From Apis mellifera (Eukaryota; Arthropoda; Insecta; Hymenoptera; Apidae), in the NCBI RefSeq assembly GCF_003254395.2, contig NC_037638.1, forward strand, positions 7,799,001 through 7,863,000: a DNA stretch of 64,000 nt. Direction: 5' to 3'. The translations under genes and the position numbers were made by a program. Shown here piece after piece: positions 1 through 12,137 of this stretch. The notes beneath the pieces are model-generated. The model worked only from the letters and a program-made list of their open reading frames with translations, did no database searches and had not been told where the DNA came from. How positions within the stretch are numbered: the stretch's first letter is position 1; each line of letters opens with the position of its first letter.

Positions 1-504
1 CGAACCGCTTAACCTCTCGCCTGATCATTTTCCAAAGGCACAACCAACTGCCTGTTATTAATCCTTCTTCCCAACATAAGCATTCGAAATTCCCGAAACC
101 AATCCGATCCATGCATATTCCCCTCACGCACACGCTTAACACGTAGAAAATCAATAGCTCGTGTGCCGATCGTGAACGGGGAGGGATGAAGGAAAAAAAA
201 AAAAGAAATCCGATTCGACTGAACGTGCCTGACTTATATCGTTTTATTTCCTCTAAGTATTCAATTTATATTCGAGCAAAACTACGCCATTCACGCGATA
301 AAGAATAAATACGCTCGGCCGATGACGAGACGAGGTCGAGTTTGGCCTATCAGGGTTGGCCTGCGTCCGCGCGCATTCACCCGGCGCGGATAAATATTTC
401 CGCGTTTTGAATCGGCCGTTGAAGAGGCCGTAATGCAACGCGTACGCATCGCGTGTAAAGGTACGCCTCTTCGAAAAAAAAAAAAAGGAAAAATAAAGAA
501 TAAA

Positions 505-523
505 AGAGAGAGAGAGAGAGAGA
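505..523. repeat. (AG)n microsatellite
   Basis: Uninterrupted AG dinucleotides for 19 nt, just downstream of an A-rich tract. It is one of at least ten GA/CT arrays of similar length scattered through the window. Confidence 0.97.
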
Positions 524-934
524 AGTCTGTGTGAAAGGTACGTACGTCGTTGGGCGCGACTGGATTTTTATTACGCGCGCGATATTCCGGCAAATCGCCT
601 CCGCCTCGTATCAATGCAACCTCGTTATTCGCATCTCGGCCCGGATTCTTCCCTACGATAATTGTAACTCGGATCACGATGCACCACCCACGCCCACCCT
701 CTGCTCGGCGACGTGTCCCTATTGACTCGTGTCGTGTCATCGAGGGTCGCTCGACGACGATTAAACGAACGTCGGTCCGCGTAAACTCGAATTGGGACAC
801 GTGGATGGATTCCGTTCCCGACTGTTTTTGTATGTTGCCGCGCCGACTTTTCATCACGTTGGATGAAAAATCCCGATTTTTAAGGAGAGTTTTTATTTAC
901 TTGGAGCGTAATGGATCAATGTCCCTCCCCTGCC

Positions 935-956
935 CTTCTGAAAATTTATTCAGAAG
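935..956. repeat. Perfect 8-bp inverted repeat (hairpin)
   Basis: CTTCTGAA at 935-942 and TTCAGAAG at 949-956 are exact reverse complements separated by 6 nt. Outside the stem a CCC/GGG pairing can continue past a one-base bulge. It resembles a bacterial terminator stem, but nothing else here is bacterial. Function unknown. Confidence 0.85.
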
Positions 957-1125
957 CGGGGAATAATTGTTCGATTTATGGAGTTAAAAATGTTTAAAGT
1001 CTCGTTTTTTATCTCCACACGAAAAATCTCTCACGTGCGTTTAATTTCAATTTCTGATAACGTTTAATCACGAAAGGTACGGTGAATATTGTTACAAGAG
1101 AGTAATCTAATCTCCTTCGAGTTAA

Positions 1126-1171
1126 TCTCTCTTTTTTTCTTTCTTCTTGCAAAAAGGAAGAAAAAGAGAGA
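1126..1171. repeat. Pyrimidine/purine inverted repeat
   Basis: A pyrimidine arm beginning TCTCTCTTTTT at 1126 is matched by a purine arm ending AAAAAGAGAGA at 1171, with the turn at a TTGCAA-like centre. The stem is imperfect but long for its size, and low complexity may explain it. Confidence 0.7.
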
Positions 1172-1759
1172 AAAATCGCTTCGTTAAAACAAATAATGCC
1201 ATCGATCCGACGTTAACCCCTCCCTCCCTTTTTTTTAACGAGGAACGATATCTCTCGTCAACGCGAATTAACTTTGATTTTTTACAGAAATAGAAACGTT
1301 CAAACCCGACGCTTTATAATGAGACGTGGAGATAATGTCAATTCCGTGAAATATATATTCCATGCCTCGCAATAAATCTCGCGTCGCGTTTTATTTTCAA
1401 GGTGAGCGCGGGGGGAGGGCGGTTGATCCGCGTGGACAAAATATTTGCGCGCGCTCAACCTGCTGGCGGCTACATTAATTCACTGATTCCGGGTAATATA
1501 TTCCCGAGTTTGCCAGCCGAAACAGCTTTATGCGGCAAATTTAATTAATAATCTGGATTAAGATATATGGATCGCGTTACGGGGGAAATGTTCTTAGCTG
1601 GCAGATACGGCTTCTGCCGCAATTCTCTCCCCCCCGAGTAATTGGACCGATACAGGAAAACTTAACCCTCCTCCAACCCTGTCTAATCGGTTATCTATCG
1701 TGATCGAATTTCGCCAAAGTTCAATGCGTCCCGTAGACAATGTCTGCCCTTCTTCCATA

Positions 1760-2271
1760 CGAGATTTCGGAGATATATACCTCGAAAATTGTTGTACTTG
1801 TTCGAGAAGAATATTTTAAAAAAGGAAATATCCTTTATCGCGAAAAAATTTCCTCGAATCTTGTCGTGAGAAAATTTTCGTATAAACTCGTGTTTATATG
1901 AAATTTTGTAAATTCTTAAAGAAGTTGATTAAGTTCAATTTTTCTTTCTTAACAGAATGTCGTATTCGTGAAAATTATTTGTACGAAGATTCTTAGGACA
2001 CATCAAGAGAAAATGCTAAATCTCTTTTAATTCGAGATTTCGGAGATATATACCTGGAAAATTGTTGTACTTGTTCGAGAAGAATATTTTTAAAAAGGAA
2101 ATATCTTTTATCGCGAAAAAATTTCCTCGAATACGAATCTTGTCGTGAGAAAATTTTCGTATAAACTCGTGTTTATATTTTTCTTTTTTAGCAGAATATC
2201 GTATCCGAAGTAAAAATTATTTGTACGAAGATTCTTAGATATCAAGAGAAAATGTTAAATGTCTTTTAATT
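1760..2271. repeat. Diverged tandem duplication, about 273-bp unit
   Basis: Copy 1 is 1760-2032 and copy 2 is 2033-2271, in direct orientation. Both begin CGAGATTTCGGAGATATATA and run through the same ordered blocks (TTGTTCGAGAAGAATATTTT, TATCGCGAAAAAATTTCCTC, CGTATAAACTCGTGTTTATA, TTTGTACGAAGATTCTTAG). Copy 1 carries about 38 nt after the GTGTTTATAT block that copy 2 lacks. Copy 2 has a short extra TACGAA beside the TTTCCTCGAA block. Scattered substitutions show it is not an assembly artefact. No coding potential is seen in either copy. Confidence 0.95.
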
Positions 2272-2351
2272 GCTCGAAAAAATTTGAGATGAAGATGTTC
2301 GTTCTTCCCGTTTGCAATTTCAATTATGGTTTTCAAGTGGAGGCACAATTC

Positions 2352-2371
2352 GAGAGAGAGAGATATATATA
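2352..2371. repeat. Compound (GA)6(TA)n microsatellite
   Basis: Six GA units run directly into TA units. A short simple repeat in noncoding DNA. Confidence 0.93.
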
Positions 2372-4361
2372 ATTATGGGTATCAGATTCGAAGCTAATAG
2401 TTCTGCGTCACTCGGAGCACGGTGTATTGTTGCCACCTCCCTTCCCGCCTCGAGGCTATGTAATTACCATTACCCACAAGCTGATACCCGCTATGCTTAT
2501 CATATTCTACGGCAATAATGGCGTTGATACAGCGACTGTACCGTGATTGCCTTCGATTTGAGAAACAGCATCTTGATCGGAAATGCCTCGGAGACGTCTC
2601 GCCTAGAAATCTTCTATTTATCCAATTCTCGATTAAAATCGAGATTAAAATTGATGAATCATCGTTGCGCCGCTTCTGAGGATCTGGAGATACTGGGATG
2701 TCCTTTGTACATTGACACAGCGCTAGAATAATTTTTTTTTATTCTGGAGGACAAAATATATTTTTACAGAATTGGTATTTGGTTTCAACTGTTATCGTCG
2801 TGCTTATTAATATTCCATGGTTCCACGAGACAATGGAAACGCTTTACGATCGCCACGAAGTATAATACAGTTTTAAGCTATGACTTCTGAGCTCTTGAGA
2901 CCAATGATAAACTGGTGACAATAATAACGGATTTATGCACGGTCAAGCTTGTTGAAGAAAATTCATCATAGAGGATTACTGCATATATGGACATATATAA
3001 TATTATCTTTAGCATCGTGTTTTATAATCTTATTCTCGTCATATTCAAGAAAGAAAAAGAAAGAAATATTAAAATTACATCCTTCGATATCCTTTTTTCA
3101 TTTAACTTTCAATATTTTTTCTTGTTCAACTTCCTGGAAGAAGAAAAAAGAGAAACGCTCAAAGTTAATAAGTCGAGAAACACAATCTGTTTTCTCAACA
3201 TCACAAGGCGTAAATAGCAATTCTAAGAAGAAAAATTAGCTATTAACCGTGGGCGAGATTGGTTTTTTCTGAAGAAATTTGCCACCTGTCGGAAGGATCT
3301 TGAAGAAGGCCATATTTAACGAAGTCCTTTTTTTTTTTCTCGTCATGGATATCCGTTAAGACAACGGAGCGGACAAAAGAGCGAGTAAACGGTTTCCTCC
3401 CCTTCTCCCTCCTTCAAACAAGAAAAAATAAAAATTAATTACGAATATCGCAAGAGAGTTCTTGTTATAATACAACAACGAGACTCTGCCTCGATCTTTC
3501 GTTCTCGTCTCGACAATACGAGAAGAATCTTAAAAATCCAGCGTAAAATACGTAGAGATTGAAACGGGAATCTCTTCAACAAACTTCTTACAACGAATGC
3601 AATAATAACTGATTAATATTTTTGATCTTAATCTTTCTTTAATTTATTTCAAACGATAATATTATTTATACGGCATACAAGTTAAAACGTGTGATAATTT
3701 GAACGGCTGCACGAACAAAACCATCTCTTTCATTCGCATGCAAATGTACAGCCGTTCGATTACGAAATTAAATTATCGTTTCACCTTCAGTACGATATGT
3801 GCTGGTGATATATCTTCCGGGTGCGAGCAAGGTTGATACGAAAAGAAACGTCAAAGAAAACCCGTTTTTCCCGATTCGATTCGACAGAGACAGCAAAAAT
3901 TTCGCGAAAATTTAAAAAATATACAAATTAATTTCCTGAAACGGATCGACATTCCCAAAATTTTTATTTCACTTGGAAATTGATTCATTAATCATCCCTT
4001 TTGGAATATCCATTTTGAATGAGATTTCGAATAAAAAACGTGGACGAAATTCGAATATCCGTAATCTCGAAATTTGCGCAATTCTCGAGGAATTTAATTT
4101 ACACGAGGAATCTTATCTTCCTCCTCCCCTTTCTTTTCGATCTTGCTCGCTCTCCCGTGAAAACGGGAGCGTAGAACTCTTGTCAGAAGCACGTGTGCAC
4201 GCCGCAACATAGCTCGACGGAAATGACACGGTAATTAATGGTCACGTATCAATTAGCGGCCGCCTACTATGCCGCCGGTTGCCAGTTTTAAATCGGTCCG
4301 CGCCACCGTTGCAAATCTCTCGCTCCTTTCCTCCCCCTGGGTCGGATACGCGCTCGAGCTT

Positions 4362-4377
4362 TCTCTCTCTCTCTCTC
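4362..4377. repeat. (TC)8 microsatellite
   Basis: Eight TC units followed by GCAG. The CT run plus CAG resembles a 3' splice site, but CT arrays create such sites often (see rejected items). Confidence 0.95.
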
Positions 4378-6429
4378 GCAGGTTCTCAGTTCCCTCTATT
4401 AATTACGAAGGGGTCCATCAATTTGACACATTAACGTATTGCCCGCGCAGGTGTTGCTCGAAACCGCGCCGCCATATGCGGCGAAAAATGTTCCTGCGTG
4501 CGCGCCCGTGTGACTGAATGCCTTTTCGAAAATGAACGAGAAACTAATCGTCTATCGGGCGGTATTTTCGCAACGCGGTATTTTCGTGGCTTGGAACGTC
4601 TCGCACGAATTCGAAACACGAGGAACAACGAAACGAATGCATCCCTTCTCTCTTTGTCCAAGAGGAAAAGTAACAGTTTCTTGCGATTTTGAATTAATAA
4701 ATATTGAATGTATAATATAATAAATATTGAATTAAAGAAAAAAAGGAGGAGGAAGCGAGAACGGAGGAAGAGGGCTTAACGACGGCTATGTATCAAGGTG
4801 AAAAGAGTAAGAGAGGAGGAGAGGGAACGGAGAAGGCGAGGAAAGAGGAGGGAGGCGCAGAGGGCGCAGCTGGCACGGGAAGCAGAGACCACCGTGTCAT
4901 TATTTATGGGGTTTACGGGGGTTCGGTCAACCGCAAGGGCAGCTGAAGGCACTGCGCCCTTGAGGACTCGCGCCTGGCAAGTCTTGTTGCCAAGTGTGAA
5001 CCGGGGAAGGCGTTACTGTTTACTATCTCGCCGCCAACCTATCCTCCCGAGCATACGTTCGCGTATATTGTTGGCCCGCGGTCGCATTCCCCATCATCTC
5101 CTCCCCCGAAAACAACGGGCGCTTGAACAGTGGCCGCTTCTCAAGGGAAGTTAACGTTCACTTGTTTAAGGTAATACGAACATCAACCAACCCTAAGCTA
5201 ATGAACGCTACCAGGATCCATCCTCCCCGTCCATTAATTGAGCTTCGAGTAAATGGAGTAGATGTATTTATAATTTCGTACCTTTTCTTTATTTTATTCT
5301 TTTAAATTATATTCAGAGATATTTGCAACTTTTACACTAAAATTACGATAGTTTGAAGATGAGATGGGAATCAGTATGCAGGTACGTTGAAGAAAGGGAA
5401 AGACGATGTGATGGAAGAATTGTACGTTTGACGAGTGTTTATCGAGGGAGGGAGAAAGTTGGGAAGAATTGTCTTGTAACAAGAGAACGTTCTGGACGTT
5501 TGATACAGATAAGATTTGAACGGGGTAACTATATCTTGTTATTGCTTCCTAAAGAATCGTGGAACATCGTTAGGGAGCCAGACACCGCGTAACGGACTTA
5601 ACGGCCCGCGAAAGTTCCGCTTTATTTGACCAACATGTCTTCTAAGTTTCTTTTCTAAGTTTTCCTCGCTAACGATTTCCTCGCAGGGAGTTCTGAATCT
5701 TCGCCCTTCGCAAACAATCCGTTATATAGCGCCACCTTTCTTCTTCGACTTGTGCAGTTTCATTAAGGGTCTTTTTATCTCTCCCTCCCAATTATAGAAA
5801 TGATTACAAACTTATATCATCGTTGTTATTTTCTTTTTTTTTTTAAATACGTTTCTTTATTGGATTTATTGTAGACATCCCCACGCGATTTATTCGTATA
5901 AATATAAATTATATTCGTGATATTTCGTGCAATTTTGAATTTGAAATTGAATTCGTAGAACGAAGAAGTTATTAAAAAAAATATCTTGGAACGAATAAAT
6001 TGTAATACGTTTTTGAACGAGACTGGAAGAAATCGGATAATCAGAGAGGACGAAAAAAAAGAAGAGTCAATCGATACCATCTATGGGAATAAAGTTTTCA
6101 CCGTTTCTTTCTCTTCCTCCTCTTCTTAATTCCCCTTTCTTTTTCCTTTCTCCCAACTTTCAAGAATGTTCCACAGTGTCACTCACGTGGACATCGGTCT
6201 CTTTCCTTCGAATTCCTCGAAAAAAACGAGGCCCTTTTTTTCGACGTATCTCGCTTAAGCTCGAAATCCGCTTGTTTATACAAACTAAAGTATGGAAAGG
6301 GACGAGGTAAGGGAGAGGAGATGCCGAACGAGACGAGAGAAATTCTTGCGCGGACGCGTGGCCCGTACAATTTCACCCCTAACCGGTAAACTTTTCTTTT
6401 TAGCCCGACAAGCCTCTTATTGTGAGAGA

Positions 6430-6740
6430 CAATTCTAAGAACTGGTGCTCTTTCCTAGCCCTCCCCCACACCCTTGCACGCCTCTTTCCCACGAATTTCC
6501 CTGGATCTTCCCTCTGCGTGTGACTCGCGAGCACCACAGTTTCAGACTTTTCCATCTCGTTTCGTTTTCGGTAGGCTCGAACTCATCTTCTCCACCTCTT
6601 CTTTCTTCCCTCCTCATCTTCTTCTTTCCATCCCCTCGAAACCTGTTACATCCCCCTCCCTTTCGAAAACCCAGGCAGACTTCGACACCGACGAATTTTT
6701 CAACGTTCTTGAGATTTCGATGGAGATTGTCCCTTTTTTC
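6430..6740. other. Pyrimidine-rich strand-asymmetric segment
   Basis: About 300 nt where the plus strand is mostly C and T, with many CTT, TCC and CCTCC clusters. Open frames of about 90-114 codons exist in three frames on both strands, which is the signature of biased composition rather than coding. No domain is recognisable in any of the translations. Confidence 0.75.
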
Positions 6741-6985
6741 CCGTGATATATATTTTTCCATTGCGTTATTTCCGTTCATCTTTTAATTAGTCGAGTAGTT
6801 TAATTGATCTTGTAACGTATTTGGATTAGAATCACAATGAGGAATACTTCGTTTCCTTCCGATTTTTGTAAATTGTATTTATCAATCTTTTCCTTCGATG
6901 CATGTAGTTTCTTTCTTACACTTTCTTCAACGCTCATCAGGCGCCACGAATTTTTTATTTACTATCGCACAAACCAGTGCATCGG

Positions 6986-7021
6986 ATGTGGACGTCGAAA
7001 ACTTCTTTCTCGACGTCCCAT
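6986..7021. repeat. 12-bp stem hairpin
   Basis: GGACGTCGA at 6990-6998 and TCGACGTCC at 7010-7018 are exact reverse complements with an 11-nt loop. ATG at 6986-6988 can pair with CAT at 7019-7021 past a single-T bulge. Each arm carries a GACGTC palindrome, so the site could also be a paired protein-binding site (inference). Confidence 0.9.
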
Positions 7022-7974
7022 GATTTTTTACGTCATAGTTATTCCAACTATTCGACACACGATCGTTAATAAAGCCCAAGATCAACACGAACGGCGCATT
7101 TAAACCTCTCCGTGCATAACAAGCGCGCTACAAGCGGAGGGGGAGGAAGGAAAAAAGCGCCGCTCTCAAACACGCACGGTAATGCTAATTCCCCTCGATG
7201 ACCATTTCATCGTTACACGGCGCCATCAGTGCAGGGCAAACACTACCTTTCGACAGTGATTGTCAGAATCGCATGGACGAAAACCCGATCATTAAACCCC
7301 CTCCCTCCTCCTCCCTCCTTTCCAGAACTCGAACTGACCTGGACACACACAGGTCCAGTTTGTTTTACGAGACGATTCAGAAGTGTGTAACAGGCCGATT
7401 TGCATTTATATTAGCGCCCGGCGAACCGTGAGTCTTCGACTATTGTCCGCGCCGCCCCGCCAATTTGATCGTTATACCCGTAGCACGCCGACCCCGTTTC
7501 TCTAAATCTCTCCCCTGCCCCCCTCCTCCCTTCCTCCTCCTCCTCGATGGAAACTTTAAACTCTCCAGGGGGGGAAGGAGTCTGTGTTTAATCGCACGGA
7601 ATGATAGCCAGAGATATGAGTGTGCGAAATATGGCGCGCAACAGAGGTATCTGTAGGGAACTTGAGAAGTGGAAGGGTGCGAGAGAAGGGCGAGGGGGAG
7701 GAAGAGATGTAAGAGAGTGGCGTTTCTTTCTCTCTTTGATGAAAAGTTGAAAATTCAGGACAAGGAATATTTAATAAAAGCAACCCCAAAATTATATTAT
7801 ATATCGATTTTTAGAATTAAGTTTGGTATCCATGTATTGTAAAGAAATCGTACGAAGAATCTGTGTATTCTCATATTGAAGGGATGGAAGGATGAAGGAG
7901 GATGAGAAACGAAAAGATTGGTTAGAATTGATTTTTGTAAAGCTGCGGTTATCCGTATTTAATTGTCTCGGTTT

Positions 7975-7993
7975 GGGAAGGGAAGGGAAGGGG
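7975..7993 (+). other. G-quadruplex-type motif
   Basis: Four G-tracts of 3, 3, 3 and 4 separated by AA fit the canonical intramolecular G-quadruplex pattern on the plus strand. It can equally be seen as a short GGGAA pentamer repeat. Confidence 0.85.
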
Positions 7994-9914
7994 TGGCACG
8001 AGCGCGAAAACTATTATTGAACGTGGTGGTTGTAATGTAATTCGCGAACGAGCGACGTCACCGCGAGAGTTTCGTAAACCGGTTAGAATTATCAATTAAT
8101 CGCGCATTCCGCGCCGCGAATATCAGGTTACGTGACGCGAATTCGCGGATAGCCTGGTAATATGCTACGCTTGGAACACACCTCTGTTTTGGTTTTGAAC
8201 GTTTCTGTCGTATAACGTCGACAGCCTCGGAAATTTTAAACGTTTCCATTCGAAATATATCTTGATTCGGTGATAATGTTCCGGACAACTTCGGAAACAT
8301 TCTTACTCGTTACAATATATTTTTATCTTTATTTAAAACTGGACTCTATATTTTTCTCTTCACGAATCTAAAGAAAAAGGATCGAGAATCGAAATATATT
8401 CAATCGGATACGTTTAATTCGATTCATATTTAATAAACTTAAAACAATTTTTATTATTATCATGGATAAAGGCATCCATCGTTTGTTATCATTCTCTGAA
8501 TTATATCCACTCGTGTGTGATATATAACAAATATTTGATGTTATTAGGAAGGACATGGATGGATGGACGGAAAAGAAGAATTCTATTCCGCGAGATCGTT
8601 AATATCCGTTTTAATCGCGCGTAACGGAAACGCACATACGCGTGGGATGGTCCTTAAGGATATTTGTCGGATCGTAAGCAACCGAGGAATCCAGGGGGAG
8701 GAAGGGTAGTGGCGGTGGTAACCGACGGTCTATAAAGCAACGGGAGGATGTAGCTTCGCGTAATTGCGAGGAAACATCCCCTGCCTAACTTTAACTCGAC
8801 CCGTCTTACCGCGCCTTAAACCAACCAACCCTTCTAACCACCTTGCGCTTCCAAGGGGGAGGATATAGTCTTTTTCGTGACTGATATATACGGAGATTTC
8901 ATAAAACTTTTCTTTTTTTTTTTTCCAACCACGGAGCGCACACTCTTCGCGCGAATTTTTAATGTTCGTAAGTTAAAAAATTTAATCGAATCGAATATTT
9001 TTGTCGAGAAATTAAAGGATAGAAATGAATTTGTGGAATCGTGATTTAGGATAATTGAGAGTGTATCAGTTGCTGCAACGTTGTCGTAATATAGTCGCGA
9101 TATTGTAATACGTAAATGATTCAAGTTGTAATAATTTGTGAGCGAGGCTGTACTCACGTACGTACAGGCCAAAGTATACGACTACGTGACCGAGAGAACA
9201 TTACTAACGCGAGTTTGCAATGAGAATAGTTCCGTCCTGTCGTGCTTCGTGGAAACTAATATCTGGCATGTGACTCTCCGATGTGTGAACAAAATGAGTC
9301 GTCTCGAAATCACGTTTCTTTGCCGGAATTTTAATGTGCGCCCGGCCTGATTCAATTCGTTACGCTTTCACGGAGGAAGGAAATTAAATTTCTCCTTTTA
9401 ATTATTGGGAGAGAGCAACGTCTATTTCGTTAATAATCTCGAGAGGATTTCTTCAGAGTGTAAAATAATGAAACAAATCGATCTTCGAATTGAATAACAC
9501 GTTAAGCAACGATCGTATACTCGAATCAATGATAACAAATCATTCTTCCATCGATTCATCCCAAGAAAGAGGAGGAAGAGGAAAATTAAATTTTCTAACG
9601 AACGTGACTCGATAATTTTTCCATAAAACGCGTATCTAAACGAGAGTCATTTCTCCCCCTTGATAGCCGCATCTCGTGTGTGCACGAGTAAATAATAATC
9701 GTTACTCCCCAAGTTGAGTTAAGGGGTTGAATCGTGCGGGGAAGGCGAGAATTATCAAGTTACGTGTTGCATTTTCAACGAGTGCGCATTTACCATCTGG
9801 CGGGGGAGGAGGGGGTTTCTAGCCACGGCAGAAATAGCGAAACATTTTTCTATCCCGCCTTATCTGAACCGCGTTACCTTACCAACGACTGACGCTTGAC
9901 GGGTTAATTCTACT

Positions 9915-9935
9915 GCCGCGGCGATTATCCGCGGC
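9915..9935. repeat. Perfect 7-bp GC-only inverted repeat
   Basis: GCCGCGG at 9915-9921 and CCGCGGC at 9929-9935 flank a 7-nt loop. Both arms contain CCGCGG. It stands out as pure GC in a less GC-rich surrounding. Confidence 0.85.
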
Positions 9936-9998
9936 TTGTTCTTGCTAAGAAATTAAACCGATATAAGCTTGTTTTGTACGTACACGCGAGAGAACCTT

Positions 9999-10020
9999 TC
10001 TCTCTCTCTCTCTCTCTCTC
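9999..10020. repeat. (CT)11 microsatellite
   Basis: Eleven uninterrupted CT units. Confidence 0.97.
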
Positions 10021-10221
10021 TTTTCTTTCGTGCGAAGAAAAATCCCATTTAACTGTATATGAATATTCAAGATAAAAAAGGGAGGGAAGGGAAGAAAGAT
10101 CTGAACACGCTTTTTGAATTTTTGCGCGGTAGATAAACGTAAGAAACGTGGTTTCATTTTATTGGCCGAGCTGCGATTTCCTGTTAAAAGTATTTAACAG
10201 GATTTTAATTCAGATTGATTC

Positions 10222-10238
10222 AGAGAGAGAGAGAGAGA
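10222..10238. repeat. (AG)n microsatellite
   Basis: Seventeen nt of alternating A and G, about 200 nt downstream of the CT array at 9999-10020 and in the opposite strand sense. Confidence 0.96.
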
Positions 10239-10829
10239 AAAGAATAAAAACAATATTCGTAGCTAAATATTTAAATATTTAAGCTAGATGTTGTAACGTT
10301 CAATCATAAATTAGATTATTTTTTAGTTCCATTTTTATTTAAAAAGATAAATTTACGAATGGAACCCTCGAATCCCTTGTGACATCGTTCTATTTCGCAG
10401 TAGAAAGAAACACTATTAATTCAACATTGACACTATTTCTGCAATTCTTGGATTCATCTTCGTCCAGAAAGATTAAAACGGATCTTCTAACAACAGTTTA
10501 GAAAAGAAAAGAAACGATAACGAATTTTCGAGGCTCGAAAATCGAGAATCAGTCTCGATATCTTCATTGTCGTCTTGGACGATCGAGTGGGGGGGGGGTG
10601 AAACGCGCGACACGCCCAAAAACAAGCAGACTGCGTGGAAAATTCGAGGGGAGGAGGTGTACTAATCTAGCTGACTACACGTATATACACATAAACGATG
10701 TACACATAGGCATGGCCTACGTAATATTCAAGCCAAGTGCTCGTGACTACGTTCCGCTTTTATGTACGAGGCTAGGCAGGGTGCTAAGCTTGTCCACCGC
10801 CACCCTCTCACAGTCGCCGCAACCACTTG

Positions 10830-10898
10830 AATTAATCGTGGCGCGTTGCGAAAATAATTATTGCTCGTCGCTTGCCTCGCGTGCGAGCCACGATAATT
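10830..10898. repeat. 69-nt imperfect hairpin
   Basis: AATTAATCGTGGC at 10830-10842 pairs with GCCACGATAATT at 10887-10898 with one bulged base. Inside, GCG/CGC and GCGA/TCGC helices can continue the stem across internal loops to an AT-rich apical loop. The length is in the range of animal microRNA precursors, but the asymmetric loops are unfavourable and the arms match no microRNA I know. Confidence 0.6.
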
Positions 10899-11041
10899 AA
10901 CGTTTACACGTCGCGCTCTTAAGCGTTTAAGCCGCGTTTCTTTTCTCGTGTTGCGAGGTAACCGCCGGTTACCACCTCGTCGAAGCGTGATTTCTTTCTT
11001 TCCCCTTCGCCACGTTTATTATTACTTTTTTCCCATCCTTT

Positions 11042-11058
11042 TCTCTCTCTCTCTCTCT
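11042..11058. repeat. (TC)n microsatellite
   Basis: Seventeen nt of alternating T and C in a generally pyrimidine-rich stretch (about 10985-11150). Confidence 0.95.
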
Positions 11059-12137
11059 GTTTCCGTTTCCCTTTCATTCGTTTGTGCGTTTCATTTTCTC
11101 CATTCCTTTTCTTTTTAATTCGTTTTTCTTTTACCCTTCTCGCGAGCCGCGACGGAATTCATTGTCGCGGGCGTAGAAAATCTTGTAACGCGGAGCTTGT
11201 CGGCTACCACCGAGCCATCGATGAATAAATAACAAGAGCGAGAAAGGGGGCGCGGGATTGAACGTCTCGTTTCGTTTTGCAAAATTAATTAAGTGCCTTT
11301 TCAAACCGGTTCAAAGTCATTGTAAGTATCGTTGTTATACGGTTTTATTGCTCGCTGTTATTTCTTGTATATTGCTTGTTTTATTCTTTATCGTTTTCTT
11401 TTTTAAAGCGGTTAATCTTTTTCTTTTCTTTTCTTTTTTTCGACGATCGAAGGAATTGAAAAACAAAGATAAATTCAAGTAAAAATAATATTATCGGATT
11501 ACGTAGAGATTTGATTTGAGATAAATAGTTTAATTAATTTAGAACAATATGATAGATTCAATTAAAATTATATAAATTTTATTTATAAACAAATAAATAC
11601 TTGTTAAGATGAAATTATACGGGAAATTTTCATCGTTGCGCAACCAGCAGCTTCATTCCAAGAAATATCATCATATCAAGCCGGGAAGGGCAGTAATGAC
11701 TTTAAAAATTCGCGGTCCATCCTAACGAAGCACGACGTAAGTCCAATTCGCTTCAGGTGACCGATCGTGCCCGGAATCGAAAGATCTCCTCTCCTCTCCG
11801 TGTGCTTACGTACACCTGGATCTTTAACCGCCCCCAGTTGGATGGGAGGGAGGGGTGGAGGGCGGCTGGTTTCACCTTTTTCGCCTCGCCCACTCTACCA
11901 TGACTAATCTAGGTTTCCGTAACGCCTGGCAAAAGACGGTAACTGTCGCAGCTCCTTTTGGCTGCCGATCACGTCTTGACCGCACCTCGTCTCATCGAAT
12001 CCGAGGGGTTGCTGGCTTCAACCCTACCGGCCTGATTGTCCATATTGTCCAGTCCGGTTTGAAGTTATGGAGATTTCCAAATTGTTGGCCAAATTGTTCT
12101 TAACTTGCTCGTTGAAGGATTTTATTGTTTTTAGAAG

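Larger units (their letters stand above)
1..1759. other. Noncoding region, no gene seen
   Basis: No supported gene. The long open frame on the minus strand (291-857) and the plus-strand frame (550-966) overlap each other in a GC-richer stretch, have no recognisable domain, and look like chance openings. The stretch holds a 13-nt poly-A (474-486) followed by a GA repeat, and two inverted repeats listed separately. From about 960 to 1759 it is AT-rich and closed in all frames. Confidence 0.75.
2272..6429. other. Noncoding region, no gene seen
   Basis: No supported gene. From 2272 to 4250 the sequence is AT-rich with A-rich patches near 3040-3190. From 4740 to 4870 it is strongly purine-rich on the plus strand, and the frame 4798-5154 translates there mostly to Glu and Arg repeats, as low-complexity DNA does. 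About 4880-5120 is more balanced and GC-richer and could be conserved noncoding sequence, but this cannot be shown from one genome. The rest is ordinary AT-rich DNA. Confidence 0.7.
6741..9998. other. Noncoding region, no gene seen
   Basis: No supported gene. Contains a strong hairpin (6986-7021), a four-tract G-rich motif (7975-7993) and two ATG-initiated frames of balanced composition (7198-7431 plus; 8058-8300 minus), which are treated as findings only. A TATAAAG at 8729-8735 has no convincing initiator. 8300-8560 and 8880-9130 are AT-rich and empty. Confidence 0.7.

Noticed and set aside
4362..4450. CT array plus GCAG followed 69 nt later by CAG-GTGTTG, resembling a micro-exon.
   Set aside because: CT arrays followed by AG make false acceptors often, and the donor is weak.
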